From Ceratodon purpureus (lineage: Eukaryota; Streptophyta; Bryopsida; Pseudoditrichales; Ditrichaceae), in the NCBI GenBank assembly GCA_014871385.1, contig CM026426.1, positions 21,008,573 to 21,072,572 of the forward strand: a stretch of DNA of 64,000 nucleotides, given 5' to 3'. The number at the start of each line of letters is the position of its first letter. The first letter of the stretch is position 1. The notes beneath the pieces are model-generated. The model had not been told where the DNA came from. It saw only the letters and a list, made by a program, of their open reading frames with translations, and did no database searches. This document shows positions 10,390 to 20,955 of this stretch, piece by piece. The position numbers and the translations under genes were made by a program.

Positions 10390-11370
10390 AACTGCTGTCC
10401 CGCACTACGGAAAAGAGCTTCTCAAAACACCAACAGAAAAGAGGAAGAGACATTCCATACTCTTATCTTAAATATCCCTGAAGAAGATGCTTGGCGCCCT
10501 TGAAAATCGGCTTTTCATTCATTTAAAAGTTGTCATCCTCCTAAACTGAATGGGAAAAGATGAGGGTTTAACAGAGGTCATCTAGCATTTAAAATTTTAA
10601 AAAAAAATAAAAAAAAATGAAATTATAAAAGCAAAAAAAAAAAAAAAAAAAAAAAAACATTTATATAAAATGAAATTAGAAAAATAAAAGTAAACAAAGG
10701 AAAATAAATAGTAAGGTTGAAAAAAATATGAAGGCGATTGAAAAAATAAAAGAGAAAATAAAATGAAAGAGAATTAAAGGAAAGGACTCTTTTGACCCCT
10801 CTAACAAGATAGATAGAATAATGGAAGTTAATATAAAAAATAAAAGAAATAAAAAAGTTGTAAGGCATGTAGACTATGGCGGATGAATTCTAGCAATGTT
10901 AAGAAAATGTTAGGAAATTAAATGTTACTTGATTCCTCTTAAGAGGTTCAATACCAATACATTTTAAGTAGTAATTTGCATATAAATTTGAGGAGATAAG
11001 GGGAATTAATGTATGCCTGAACTAGTTAGAAGGAGCTAGAGCATAGTAATTGGTGCACGCTAAATAATTAATCACCAAGAAAAGAGAAAACGAACTACAA
11101 ATTCAATGAAAATACTGTAATTAATCCACGGTTATAGGGTCAATAAAATTACTAAAATTAGTAACTTTCCAAAAATATACTAAGAATATTCGAATCTTCT
11201 AATTTTATAATTTATTTTTAGTAAAAAAATTGCTATTTTAAGGTTCTATCCCCTATTCTGTGCTCTCCGCTCTCCAAATCTGCGCTCACCGCTCTCCGCT
11301 CTGCGCTCACCGCTCTCCGCTCTGCGCTCTCCGCTCTGCGCTCTCCGCTCACGTACAAGCTACGTCCCAC
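10390..11370. mobile_element. Right subterminal region and TIR end of element 1
   Basis: There is no gene here. It starts with the probable promoter of gene C, then a poly-A tract (about 10,637-10,657) and AT-rich sequence similar to 61,060-61,990. At 11,260-11,352 lie repeated copies of CGCTCTCCGCTCTG, the complement of the GCGGAGAGC motif, and then CTCACGTACAAGC, the terminal motif also present at 62,011-62,021. The exact last base cannot be fixed because the left end and its target duplication are outside the window. Confidence 0.75.
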
Positions 11371-11388
11371 TGAACCAATCATAGTAGT

Positions 11389-14300
11389 ATGCAATTTACG
11401 ATGGAGGCAGTAGCAGCTATACCGCGTGTTTTGAAATTAGCGTTAGCTGGAGGAACTGCAAGATTTGATTTCGCTGGTTACGGTGATTCAGTTGAAATCC
11501 CAAAGTCCGATCTAGTGGAGTCATTTGGCCTAAGAATTGGAACATTGCATATTAAAAAATTGGATATTGATGGAGCCCTCTGCGGTCGATTCTGTCCCGA
11601 AGAAAAGAATGGCCAAAAGATCTTCACGTTGCCCTATACAGTAGACGGGGTTTACATTGTACATGAGGATCTTCAGATGGGAGTACCTCCCCGGGAAGCG
11701 GAAATACAACCAGAAAGAAATGATAATGAAGAGCCTTTGGATTGCCATCTTTTGGAGGATACGTCGTGTGACAGCCCTTACAGCGAAGGTGGATTTTCGT
11801 GTGGAAGTCCTGAGTTTGAAGGGGGCTCTGGATTGCGCAGGGCAGATGCTCCAGGCAAACGAAACCTCTGCCTTGAGGATTATCCAGTCGAGCCAATTGG
11901 TACCATGGATCTTCGGAGCACGGTGGTGCACCATGCACCCAGTTCCCCTGATGTAACAACTCCACAGCAAAGTCCCACGTCAAGCAACCGATTACATGCT
12001 CCCCCGTGTGGTCAGAGTCCAGTGGAATCCCTGCAAGCGAAGTCGGAGGGTGAACTCCACGCTCATTCTTATATGTCACCAAGCTCTCCTTTAAGGCCAA
12101 GGGCAATGGTAGCTGAGGACAAAGACTCGCCATTTCCCGGTGCTTTCTCCATATATCCGAACTTAATGGATCTGCCTGGCAAGGGTTGCACTGGTGAGCT
12201 CGCGAGTCTCCTCCTAGTAGATTTCCCACACACAAAGTGCAGGTATCTGCCGGGGGAGTATAAAGGAAATCAGATTTACGAAGTTCCTCGAGTGACAGAT
12301 GACGATTACATCACAATAGATTTGTCTTTCGATGGGCATCCTTGGATAAAATCCAACAGCTATAATTCAGCACGGCTCAAGGAAGCAGTTCTCCGTGTTC
12401 GAAAGAGTTTTTGCGCTGGAGCATTTGAGTGTAGAAACAAGGATTGCCCCCATGTCGACCTCCATGGTGGACCAAACACACTGTACTGGGATGGCCGATG
12501 TCATACAAGGCCAACACCTGGTAAAACGCCAATAGACAGCGACTGGAGATGTTCCTTTTGGCATTATACCCCTTATAGTGTCCAACAGTGCAGCGCTGTT
12601 CTTTGGATAATCAGCCATGAATCAGAGTTTCTAACACGAGCGGTTGTGCACGCCGGAACACACTCTCATCTCTCACCTGCAGGGCGAAGTGGGGGGGCAT
12701 ATGTCAACATGACGGATACAATCCACAAGTTTGTGGATGACCAGCCGTGGCTGCTGGCTGCACCAGGATGGGTAGGATTTTGATGTGCGCACAGAAACTT
12801 CTTTGATTTAATAATGCAAAGCACAACAGTAGAAGAGAGGGAGATGCTGAACGAAGAAGACATAGTCCGCATTCTAGAGGATGCACCACCTTTCCACGAC
12901 AAGACTCGAGTAAAATATGTCGTTACTAAGTTCAGGTCTGACCAAGAGCGCTGCATTTTGGCGTTGAAGCGTTACTCCCGGTACTGTTACATTCAAGATA
13001 GTCATTTCCCTGGTCAGTCAGATGAAGGCATCAAATTTGTATTTAAAATGTCGACTGTTGGTGTTGGAAGCGGGGTGGACTTGGTAAGGCGAATGACATC
13101 AGGAGATTTAAAGGATTCATTCGTAATGTTTGACCACGTTAGACGAATTCATCAATGGACAACGATGGCAGCCCATGTGTACGATCATAATCTCCAGCGG
13201 TTGCTCACCATAGCGGTTTGTGAGATGAAGTTGGAAAACACAGAAAACCAGATAAAATTTTGGAGGCTCCTCAAAAGTGCAATACAAAAACGAGGGATGC
13301 CTAAACCAAAATTCAAGGGCTTTATGGCAGACACTGCTCCGGCAAACTACAACGCTGTAAGGGCAGTTTATGGATTGGTGGAGGGGTTGGACGGAAATCC
13401 CGACGACGTTGACAATAATGTCGCCAACACTGAACATCCTATACTTAGGACGTGCTATTTCCACTTTGTGCAAAGCATCCGTGATCACACCAATAAGTGG
13501 GTTATGGAGAAGTTCCGAGTTCATCATGTCGAGATGTGCAAACGATGGGCATTAGCACCAACAAACCTGGAATTCCGACAGATTGCTGAAGAATTAGAAG
13601 ATTGGTGGCAATCGTCTGGAGCAGTACAAAAATGCAACATCAAATTCATGCTTGCATGGAAAACGTGGTGGATGGCAAGGAGGACGTTATTTGCTTATCA
13701 CCACGTGAACGAACTTGATCTAGATTTAGGAAGCGAAGCACTAATTCCAAGTACGAATTTATGCGAACCCGTCCACAGCTCCATGTGGGCAACATCTGCA
13801 TGTGGATACAAGGTAAAAATGGATTTGTACACCGTGTGTGCAGAGGACATGACTCGGTCATTACTCCAGCAACAATTCTGTCTAGCGGCCTTAAAAGGCC
13901 AACTCAAAGATTCTGGTCCGTCGAAGGCTGACTTGTTGCTGAGAAGTGCAGCAAGGTCACACCGCCCTGAAAAAGTCGCAATGGCGGTGAAGGCTGCAGT
14001 GAAGGGAACTGAGTTCCATTCCAGAGGCGTCGGAAGAAGAGCTCGATAGGACATCCACCACGTTTTCCACCACGTTTTCCAAACTCTTCTGGGATGGCGC
14101 CGGCGCCATTTGGCACTGCACCAACAACAGCGGGGGGGGCATGGCAGCACGAGAGTGCATTCCAAGGGGGTCCCACGGTCGGCGTTACATCAACAATGAG
14201 CGATTTCAGGCAAACTCAACGTCAAAATCTGGCCACTGCGGTATCAAACCCGGGCAATCAGAGGCTGCAATCGCAAGCTGAGTCACAGAGCTTTGAGCCC

Positions 14301-15503
14301 CACCAGGAATATGATCCCTACCGTGCCCCACAATATAATCAGCAAAGCACTATGTGGAGGGCTTCCTGCCTTCCGCCTTCTACTCAGCAATATCTGACAA
14401 ATCAAATATTGTCATCATCCTTGAATCCCACCCATGAATCATACATGGGGTAGAATGGAATCCGAATCCCTGTTCCTAGAGCAAACATCTCGGGGCAGAG
14501 TTATGGACATGGAAATCATTCCTTTTATGCACCTTATAACGTAACGCATCAGGAAATTGTTCGTCCCGGTCTTTCAAACATACCACAATATCAACACCAG
14601 GAAACTCCAGTCGCACAGCCTGTATTACAGTTCGGGCACCCGGTCCTAGAAAGAGAAGTAGACCACAATGAATGGGCTATCCGTAGATCCTTACCGGGGG
14701 AGGATCCCAAATGTTCCGCTTATGTTGATCGAAACGGAAGATGGGAGTCCTGTTGTCGTCCTCTCAAAAGTAACTCGAATCTCAGTGTCGCAGCTCCATC
14801 TTTCTATGGCATATGTGAAATTCGTTTCACAAAGAGCTTCCAAATCTATTGGTTCTATCCAAGATCAGCAGCAGGGTGTGTGGGAAGCGACCATGTTCTC
14901 CACATGAGAGGAGGGAAATCGCCAAAACTTCCAAGGGTCTGGCTAGTTGATATGGGTACGAAGTTGACTACGTCAGAGGCTAATGAGCTGGGTAGAGCCG
15001 GATTCCTCTTGGTTGATGATGCTTCTGTAGAGGAGCAGCTCAAACTCCAACAAATTGAGTTTGCAAGTAACGTCTCACCAATGAATCCGCTGAGAAGACC
15101 TCCGCGCAGGGCCGGGAAGAAAGTCAATAGAAGATCATTGACTAACAGTGGGGAGTCCAGAAGGGATAATGGATTACGGATGGTCGCACAGGTTCGGGTA
15201 CTGAGTCAATGCAAGGAGGATTCTGTTTACACGTTCAATTTGCACACTGTGTCGACGACTACGAACAAATCTGTAAATTACGTAATCACCATCTGTGAAA
15301 TGCCGTCATGTACTTGTCCATTCTTCGTCAACAGCGTGTCTGACCACAAGCCTGGACATTTTTACATGACTTGTAAGCATATGTATCACATTTACAACCG
15401 GGTGCTCGGATTACCGCTTACTGATGAGCGGCCACATCAGGCAACATTGAGTCGAGCTGAAGTGGAAGATATAATGAAGACCTGGATACCTACTCCAACG
15501 TGA
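11389..15503 (+). pseudogene. Divergent MULE-type transposase T'' of block 3, in three reading-frame modules
   Basis: Module 1 (11,389-12,783, ends TGA) has a Cys-rich zinc region (FCAGAFECRNKDC) and RAVVHAGTHSH, matching the zinc domain of T. Module 2 (ATG 12,814-14,049, ends TAG) is the catalytic part: MFDHVRR, GFMADTAPANYNAV and CYFHFVQS give the D, D and C-x2-H signature. Module 3 (about 14,094-15,503, another frame, TAG at 14,451-14,453) has the RVWLVDMGTKLT block also found in T and a SWIM finger CTCPF...CKH (about 15,310-15,380). The breaks between modules fall near those of T. The TIR of element 1 ends about 20 bp before the first ATG, so its own promoter is displaced. The palindrome at 14,094-14,109 is inside module 3. 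Confidence 0.75.
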
Positions 15504-16072
15504 ATTGCCGCCTAAAAACGCCCGCATTCACCCCATATGAAAGCGCTGGCTGTCGAGTGTAGTTCTTGTCGTAGGCATGGTCAGAGCTGGAAAGTCTAGA
15601 AGTCAGATAGAACAAACAGCGAAGTTATGTTGCAAAGTCTTCGATTTCAGGCCCCACCACTGAGCGTTTGAACTACAAATTTTAGACTGTTTTTGGTATT
15701 ACCATATATACAATTGGATTGAACATAAAGTTGTCATTATATTTCTTGCTTATGGCGGCTGAAACTTACTCTCTTTTTTCCTGAATCCTGAGCCTCATTA
15801 AAGTAACCTGGATTTCATAATCAGTTTCAAATTGTTAAAATAACGGCGAAAATCCGCTCAAATGGCGCTGGCGCCATTCGAACGAGGCTCTGTAGGCGAG
15901 GCCACTGTTAAATGAAAAACTATGCTCGGTGGGATGAATGTTCAAATCTGTTCTCAATGCACCCTATAAATTGTTTAGCAACTCTTCTCTTACAAGTTAT
16001 CAACGCTTCAAGCAAGTAGAATTTAGATCTTTTCTTCTTAGCGAGATTAGCAGCATTGCTCCCCGCCTCATC
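15504..16072. promoter_or_regulatory. Intergenic region with palindrome and TATA box of the first RING gene
   Basis: No gene is seen from 15,504 to the ATG at 16,073. The palindrome variant ATGGCGCTGGCGCCAT is at 15,862-15,877, and CTATAAATTG is about 90 bp further on, near 15,964. The order is therefore palindrome, TATA box, leader, ATG. Confidence 0.5.
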
Positions 16073-17156
16073 ATGTCGTCGATTGCTTTGTCCCCATTTG
16101 GTACGCACTACTCTAGGATTACGTCCATCTGTTACCACAAACATTTGATTGCAACAGAGTCAAAGAGAAAGCTAGATATCTCAGAGGAGAAATTGAGGAT
16201 ATTGAAAGAGGAATTGGCAGTGGAGGAGCCCGTGATCTCTGAGGTAGGTAGTTGTTTCAACGCACTTGCTGAGGCGGAGGCTATTCTCCGTGACACCCAC
16301 TCACGTTTCTTACTGTGCTACGAGTCTGTAAAGGATGCAGTTGTGCAGGCTGCCATGATTGATAGTGCTACAGCAGACCCAAGAGTCCGCTTTGAGACAA
16401 GGGCGAACGTGAGTAGTCTGCGAGAGAAGATGAGACAGTTGAGGGAGGACCGAGCTCGGGCAGAGTCGACACTCCGCAACATGGATGGGTATGGTTCTTA
16501 CCGTTCCGTTATTGTCTTACTACTTGAGGCACAGCGTAAAACTGATATCGACCGCGAGGAGTGGCAGGAGATGGAAGCTGATCAGTTCCTGACCATTGAA
16601 ATTCTACGTCGCTATAGTAAACACACGCAGTTGACACTTTCGTCCGGAGTTCTCCACCCGAGTAGCATTGCTGAAGGGGACACTGGAAGATGCGAGATGT
16701 GCGGAACTGGATTTCCGGCAGACGAAGTGATTACTACACCGTGCGGCCACTACTACCATTTGTTTTGTCTTGCAATGCGGGTTGCAGTGGATCCGGAGTG
16801 CAGTAAGGCTGCATGCAGCCTCCCTTTCCCGATCCCGTGGATGCAAACCTTTGGGTTCCCATCCATTATCCTATCGGAAAACAGTACGGAGGCAATATTG
16901 AGTTCTTCCTCCTCAGAGGAAGAAATTGCTGCCGGTAAGGTCTTTACTTGAGGTCGACGCAATTTGAATTCTATTTGATTCTATGTTGGGAATTCTAAAG
17001 ACATTGATGCTGATAATGTGTGTATTTTGATCCTTTTATGAAGCCGGCGACAGTGGAGATATTGGTGCAAATGAGCTGGGGACCCAAGAGGTAGAAGGTC
17101 CTGCAGAAGGAAATCCCTCACCAACACCGCTCCAAAAACGTCCTAGGGTCCATTAA
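16073..17156 (+). CDS. RING-type zinc finger protein with coiled coil (probable E3 ubiquitin ligase)
   Basis: Two exons, 16073-16934 and 17044-17156, join in frame to 324 residues (donor GCCG|GTAAGG; acceptor TGAAG). The first two thirds is rich in Arg, Glu and Leu and looks coiled-coil. The zinc region reads CEMC...TTPCGHYYHLFC, then an unusual last pair C-x4-C (ECSKAAC). This is a RING-H2-like order with a loose final pair. After it come SIILSE and a Ser/Glu run that could bind SUMO. The end is TPLQKRPRVH, a likely nuclear signal. Start is chosen at MSSIA because it fits the TATA box and the length of its paralogue at 19,918. RING proteins usually transfer ubiquitin; the target is unknown. 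Confidence 0.7.
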
Positions 17157-17797
17157 ACTCTCTGTTTAGATAGAATGTCACTCTGAAACATCAGATAAGA
17201 AGCCGTAGTTTTGTCGAAAATGGTTATAGAATGCAGCACTACTATGGAACACTACCTAGAATGTTCTTCAGTAAGTATCTGCAACATCAGATAGGTAGCG
17301 GTAGTTTTGTGAAAACGCGATACAGAATGCAGAACTATTGTGGAAATATACGGCTTTCAGATATCACATTGTAACTGATCAAGTAATATAACACTTCATT
17401 TTGTCAACATAAGTATAGCTCTTTCAATGAATTGGGGACCTAGATGAAGTTCACATTATGTCGGAGCTCTTAGACAATCCCTAATTGTGAGGAAGAAATC
17501 ACATCATCTTGCTCACTGCCGTGGGATGGCGCCGGCGCCAACTGATACTGAATTTGATCAAATTATTTCCATCTAAACGATTGGCGCCGGCGTCAAGTGA
17601 GACTACTCAAATATTAAGGTAACTGTTGTTGCATTGAAGTCTAAAAGAAAGGCCATAGACGAAACGGTGCACTTAAAACGGTACAGTTGCCGTACTGCAT
17701 CACCCTAAGCATCCGACATTTTTATTTCCAATTTGCGAATTACACGACCTTTTACGAAGAAAATTGAAACTTCAATAAATCTATAGCTCGAGAGACA
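17157..17797. promoter_or_regulatory. Intergenic region with two palindromes
   Basis: No coding sequence is seen. TGGCGCCGGCGCCA is at 17,527-17,540 and the variant TGGCGCCGGCGTCA at 17,582-17,595. Two short related stretches (near 17,195 and 17,295) repeat the wording of a TAAG-AGCGGTAGTTTTGT-like sequence. A weak TCTATAGC lies near 17,780, just before the next ATG. Confidence 0.45.
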
Positions 17798-18802
17798 ATG
17801 TGGACGATCATTCCATCAATTCATATATTCTCTACTTTAATCATGAGTATGGTGATACATAATTTCGTAATGGCCTACCGACCGGATCCCCCTAGTCCGA
17901 TAGAAATAGCAAATGTGACACCGAATAACGTTACAATTTACTGTATTGAGAAGGATTCTATAGATGGGGAGATCCGGCAACAAAACATCATAAACAGTAA
18001 AATTTTAAAGAATTCTGTTGTGCAGGTTGGCATTGCAAATCGAGATGACTATGACTTGGCAGACTTTGGAGAAAGTCAGTACTGTGTGTTTGAGATGTTG
18101 TATAGAGGATACAATTGTGCAATCTTATGGAGTACTGACAAGTTCTGTGTTTGGGAAAATCCTGAGGTTGTGCTGAGCCGAAACCGATATTCGGAGCCAC
18201 ACCCCCCAAATTGTCCCATATGTGACGAGAAAGCGAAGCTAGGCCACCAACAGTGCCGATGGAGAGTTGAAAAAGATGGAGTCTATGTCTCTCAGTATGA
18301 CATACATCGAGGACGCCATCGATTTGTAAAAAAAGCTGATTGGGATGAGGAATTCCTTTCCGAGGAGCTAGTCAATGAGTACAACATATCGATTTGGAAT
18401 AATCTTGAGCATGAGCTGATATTATCAGAGCGAACCGCAGAGGGCACAAAAGGATTGCTCACCCTGGCCCATCGGAAAACTGCTAAATTTTCGTTAGTTC
18501 GTGGAACAGACGATGAATTTCTATACACCTGGATCTGTCATTTCCGAGTTGCCAAAACCGGTGCCTACCGCAATGGGATGGTTCTCTGGATTCCACCTCC
18601 ATACGACAGTCTCTCGCCTATTCGATGCAATGATTGTTCTTGGAAAGCCGACTCCGATGGTATCTGGCTAGATTCTAGTGGCTGTGGTCTAGTTGGACCA
18701 AGCTGGCAAAAAATGCATGATTGGCTGTTTCATGAGTGCGACTCACTAGAAAAGTACAGTAAACCAAGCAAAAGACCGAGACGTGAACACCAAGAACTAT
18801 GA
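17798..18802 (+). CDS. Two-domain protein resembling plant self-incompatibility S1 homologues (tentative)
   Basis: Single-exon frame of 334 residues, ATG to TGA. A hydrophobic N-terminus (about residues 1-27) could be a signal peptide. Two halves show the same pattern: a strand-rich segment starting NVTIYCIE or ISIWNNLE, then a closing C-x-W-x(4-5)-D-G motif (CRWRVEKDGVYV and CSWKADSDGIWL). N-L...W-x-C-x-F and C...C-x-W...DG resemble the plant S1 family (secreted small beta-sandwich proteins), here duplicated. The C-terminus KRPRREHQEL is basic, which would suit a nuclear protein, so secretion is in doubt. Two palindromes lie upstream. The family assignment is from motif memory only. Confidence 0.45.
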   Translation: MWTIIPSIHIFSTLIMSMVIHNFVMAYRPDPPSPIEIANVTPNNVTIYCIEKDSIDGEIRQQNIINSKILKNSVVQVGIANRDDYDLADFGESQYCVFEMLYRGYNCAILWSTDKFCVWENPEVVLSRNRYSEPHPPNCPICDEKAKLGHQQCRWRVEKDGVYVSQYDIHRGRHRFVKKADWDEEFLSEELVNEYNISIWNNLEHELILSERTAEGTKGLLTLAHRKTAKFSLVRGTDDEFLYTWICHFRVAKTGAYRNGMVLWIPPPYDSLSPIRCNDCSWKADSDGIWLDSSGCGLVGPSWQKMHDWLFHECDSLEKYSKPSKRPRREHQEL

Positions 18803-19140
18803 TACATTGAGGCCTTTCTCGGCAGTGTATTTCATAAATATGAATCAAATTTCTTCACTGGGACAATTCAGTCAACAAGAATACAGCATGGGCTGCATTG
18901 TGAGTAGATGATGGCGCTGGCGCCATTTCAACACAAGAATTTGCTTTCCATTTCTTCTTTAATTCTTCTTCATAAGAAGCAATTTTTTCTAAAAAACATC
19001 AAAACATATAACTCAATCACATCCGGCTGTTAGGAAAATTTACTTCCATCAAAGTTGAACGAGTGACAAGCCACCGTTATGGAATGAAGAAAAAATTACT
19101 ACACAATATTGGTGCTAATTAACTTTCAGACTGGGCTCGT
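18803..19140. other. Intergenic, one palindrome
   Basis: No gene is seen. The palindrome variant ATGGCGCTGGCGCCAT is at 18,911-18,926; the rest is AT-rich. Confidence 0.5.
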
Positions 19141-19422
19141 TTATATAGGAATACTATCAAGCTGACGCCATAATTTTACAAGATCGCGGTGTTCCAGATA
19201 ATAAATGACTTCACCAACAAGGATCTCATAATGCTGATTCACCATACTGATGGTACATATCTCCATCCCCAGTATTTCTGGAACATCTTGCTCAGGAAAA
19301 TCAACAACCCCATAATTGATTAAAACTTCTCCTTGATTTGGCGCCGGCGCCATCTCCTCCTCGAGAAGGTTGCCCTGACACATCCCGTTGGAGGCATTAA
19401 GATAGAGAAATGCGATGGCCAT
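19141..19422 (-). CDS. Small acidic protein, unknown function
   Basis: The frame has 93 residues, starting MAIAFLYLN and ending RQLDSIPI. A TATATAG motif lies about 55 bp upstream on the minus strand (near 19,475), which supports real transcription. The palindrome at 19,339-19,352 falls in the coding sequence and reads Met-Ala-Pro-Ala-Pro there. No domain is recognised. Confidence 0.4.
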   Translation of the reverse strand: MAIAFLYLNASNGMCQGNLLEEEMAPAPNQGEVLINYGVVDFPEQDVPEILGMEICTISMVNQHYEILVGEVIYYLEHRDLVKLWRQLDSIPI

Positions 19423-19917
19423 TTAAACCAGGTCTTGTTCATGCCCAGCACATGCAATCCAAATCCGTTGTACTATATATGAACACCAATGATTATACAA
19501 TCTCCGGTTGATCTGTTATAAAATCTGAATTCTAGGAAAAAATAATCATGAGTACTATGGAAGAATTATAATGACAGCAAATTGCAGTTCGAATTTGCAA
19601 AGGGCTTGGTGGGTTGTTAGATTACAACCTAGTGGTCGAATGGCGCCGGCGCCAATTGAACTCGGGGAGGATCCCTAGGTTGCGACCATTTACATCAATC
19701 CATCCATTCAAATTCGTTCACGAAGGTTATCGCCTGATATGTATATGAGACTCTCTCCGCGCATCTCCTTCATTCCAAATTAGAACAACTGAGAGAGTGC
19801 CAAGCTTTTGAAATTCGGAAGACGCAGGCTCTACCTCTGCGTTGAACCTTTGTCAACCCAGATTGTAGCATTGGTTATTTGAGAAATAGTCCCTTCTGTA
19901 TCCACGGCTTTTGAAGG
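19423..19917. promoter_or_regulatory. Divergent promoter region with palindrome
   Basis: It lies between the minus-strand small gene and the second RING gene. The palindrome TGGCGCCGGCGCCA is at 19,641-19,654. A TATA-like GATATGTATATGAG follows about 85 bp later on the plus side (near 19,740), and a minus-side TATATAG is near 19,475. Confidence 0.5.
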
Positions 19918-20955
19918 ATGCCGCCATCTCAAATAGCGTCAACTCTAGCGCATAAGGCAGACTTAGTTAGCGATGCAGGACGACGTGTTGAGATTGCCCG
20001 AATCCGAGAGCGCAATGTAAGTGAGCAATTCGAGATAGACTTGCCGGAGCTACCGGAGGAAGGGGTAGAGCGCAATGCCGTCCTTGAAGCGGATGGGGTT
20101 TTGCGCGATGTTCATTCTCGATATTTGCTTTGTGTAGCATCAGTGAAGGATGCCTTAACTCAGGCGCAGAGGATAGATGCGATGACAAGCGACGCAATTG
20201 TGAGAATGGATTCTAGAGCGAATCTGATGGAGCTAAGAGAAAAGCAGTTAGAACTTCATCACGACCGTCTGCGTGCAGAGCGCGATTTACGCGCTCTTCC
20301 TGGATTCCAGGACTCATCGAGTGTCTTAGCAAAGCTTCTGGATGCTCAAAGGGAGTTGGAGAAACTTAAGGAAGAGTACCACGAACTTCAGGCCGACCGT
20401 CGCATGGCTGGCGACACTCTAAGCAACTACGGTGAACACACTCAGCTCAGCTTGTCCAAGCAAATCCATCTTCCGAGAATTCCGTTACCAGATGACGGAA
20501 GACGATGCGAGATGTGCAACACAGGATTCCCGGCAGGGGAAGTGGAGATTTCACCGTGTGGTCACTTTTATCACATTTTCTGCTTGGCAATTCGAGTCGC
20601 GATGTATCCAGAATGTTGCGGTCGTGGGTGCACTGTGCCATTTCCTCCATGCTGGCTTCAGAATTACGGATTTCCTTCACAGACAGTCGTTGAATCAGAC
20701 AGGGGCAGCTCGTCTACCGACAACGACAGTATTAACGGTGTGGTTGCACCGTCTACCTCATCCTCCTTTTAGTGCATTTTGATCATTATCCATAATGATG
20801 AATCACTAACTATGAAGGGTCTTGCCCGTGATATTCTTACAGACTTGGAAGACATAAACGAGGTGCCCAGTGTTCAAGCTGATCAAGTAGTCCCCAACCC
20901 CAGCACTTGTCGATCCCCGCCCACGCCGCTCTTTAAGCGGCCAAGAGTTTTGTAG
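19918..20955 (+). CDS. RING-type zinc finger protein, paralogue of the gene at 16,073
   Basis: Exons 19918-20737 and 20843-20955 join in frame to 310 residues (donor AACG|GTGTGG; acceptor TTACAG). It shares the HSRYLLC, HTQLSLS and CEMCNTGFPAGEV blocks and the zinc core CGHFYHIFC with its paralogue. The last metal pair is again irregular (ECCGRGC). A TVVESD stretch with following Ser/Asp residues lies after the RING. The C-terminus TPLFKRPRVL repeats the basic tail of the first copy. The N-terminal part is coiled-coil-like. Intron position and phase are the same in both genes, so they come from a duplication. Confidence 0.7.

Noticed and set aside
10623..10868. Phe/Tyr-rich frame in the AT-rich end of element 1 (also 61,245-61,451 and 43,881-44,342)
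   Set aside because: Products of poly-A/T tracts, without conservation between copies.
12772..12821. A 50-nt intron removing the TGA in T''
   Set aside because: Too short for a usual plant intron and its length does not restore the catalytic frame.
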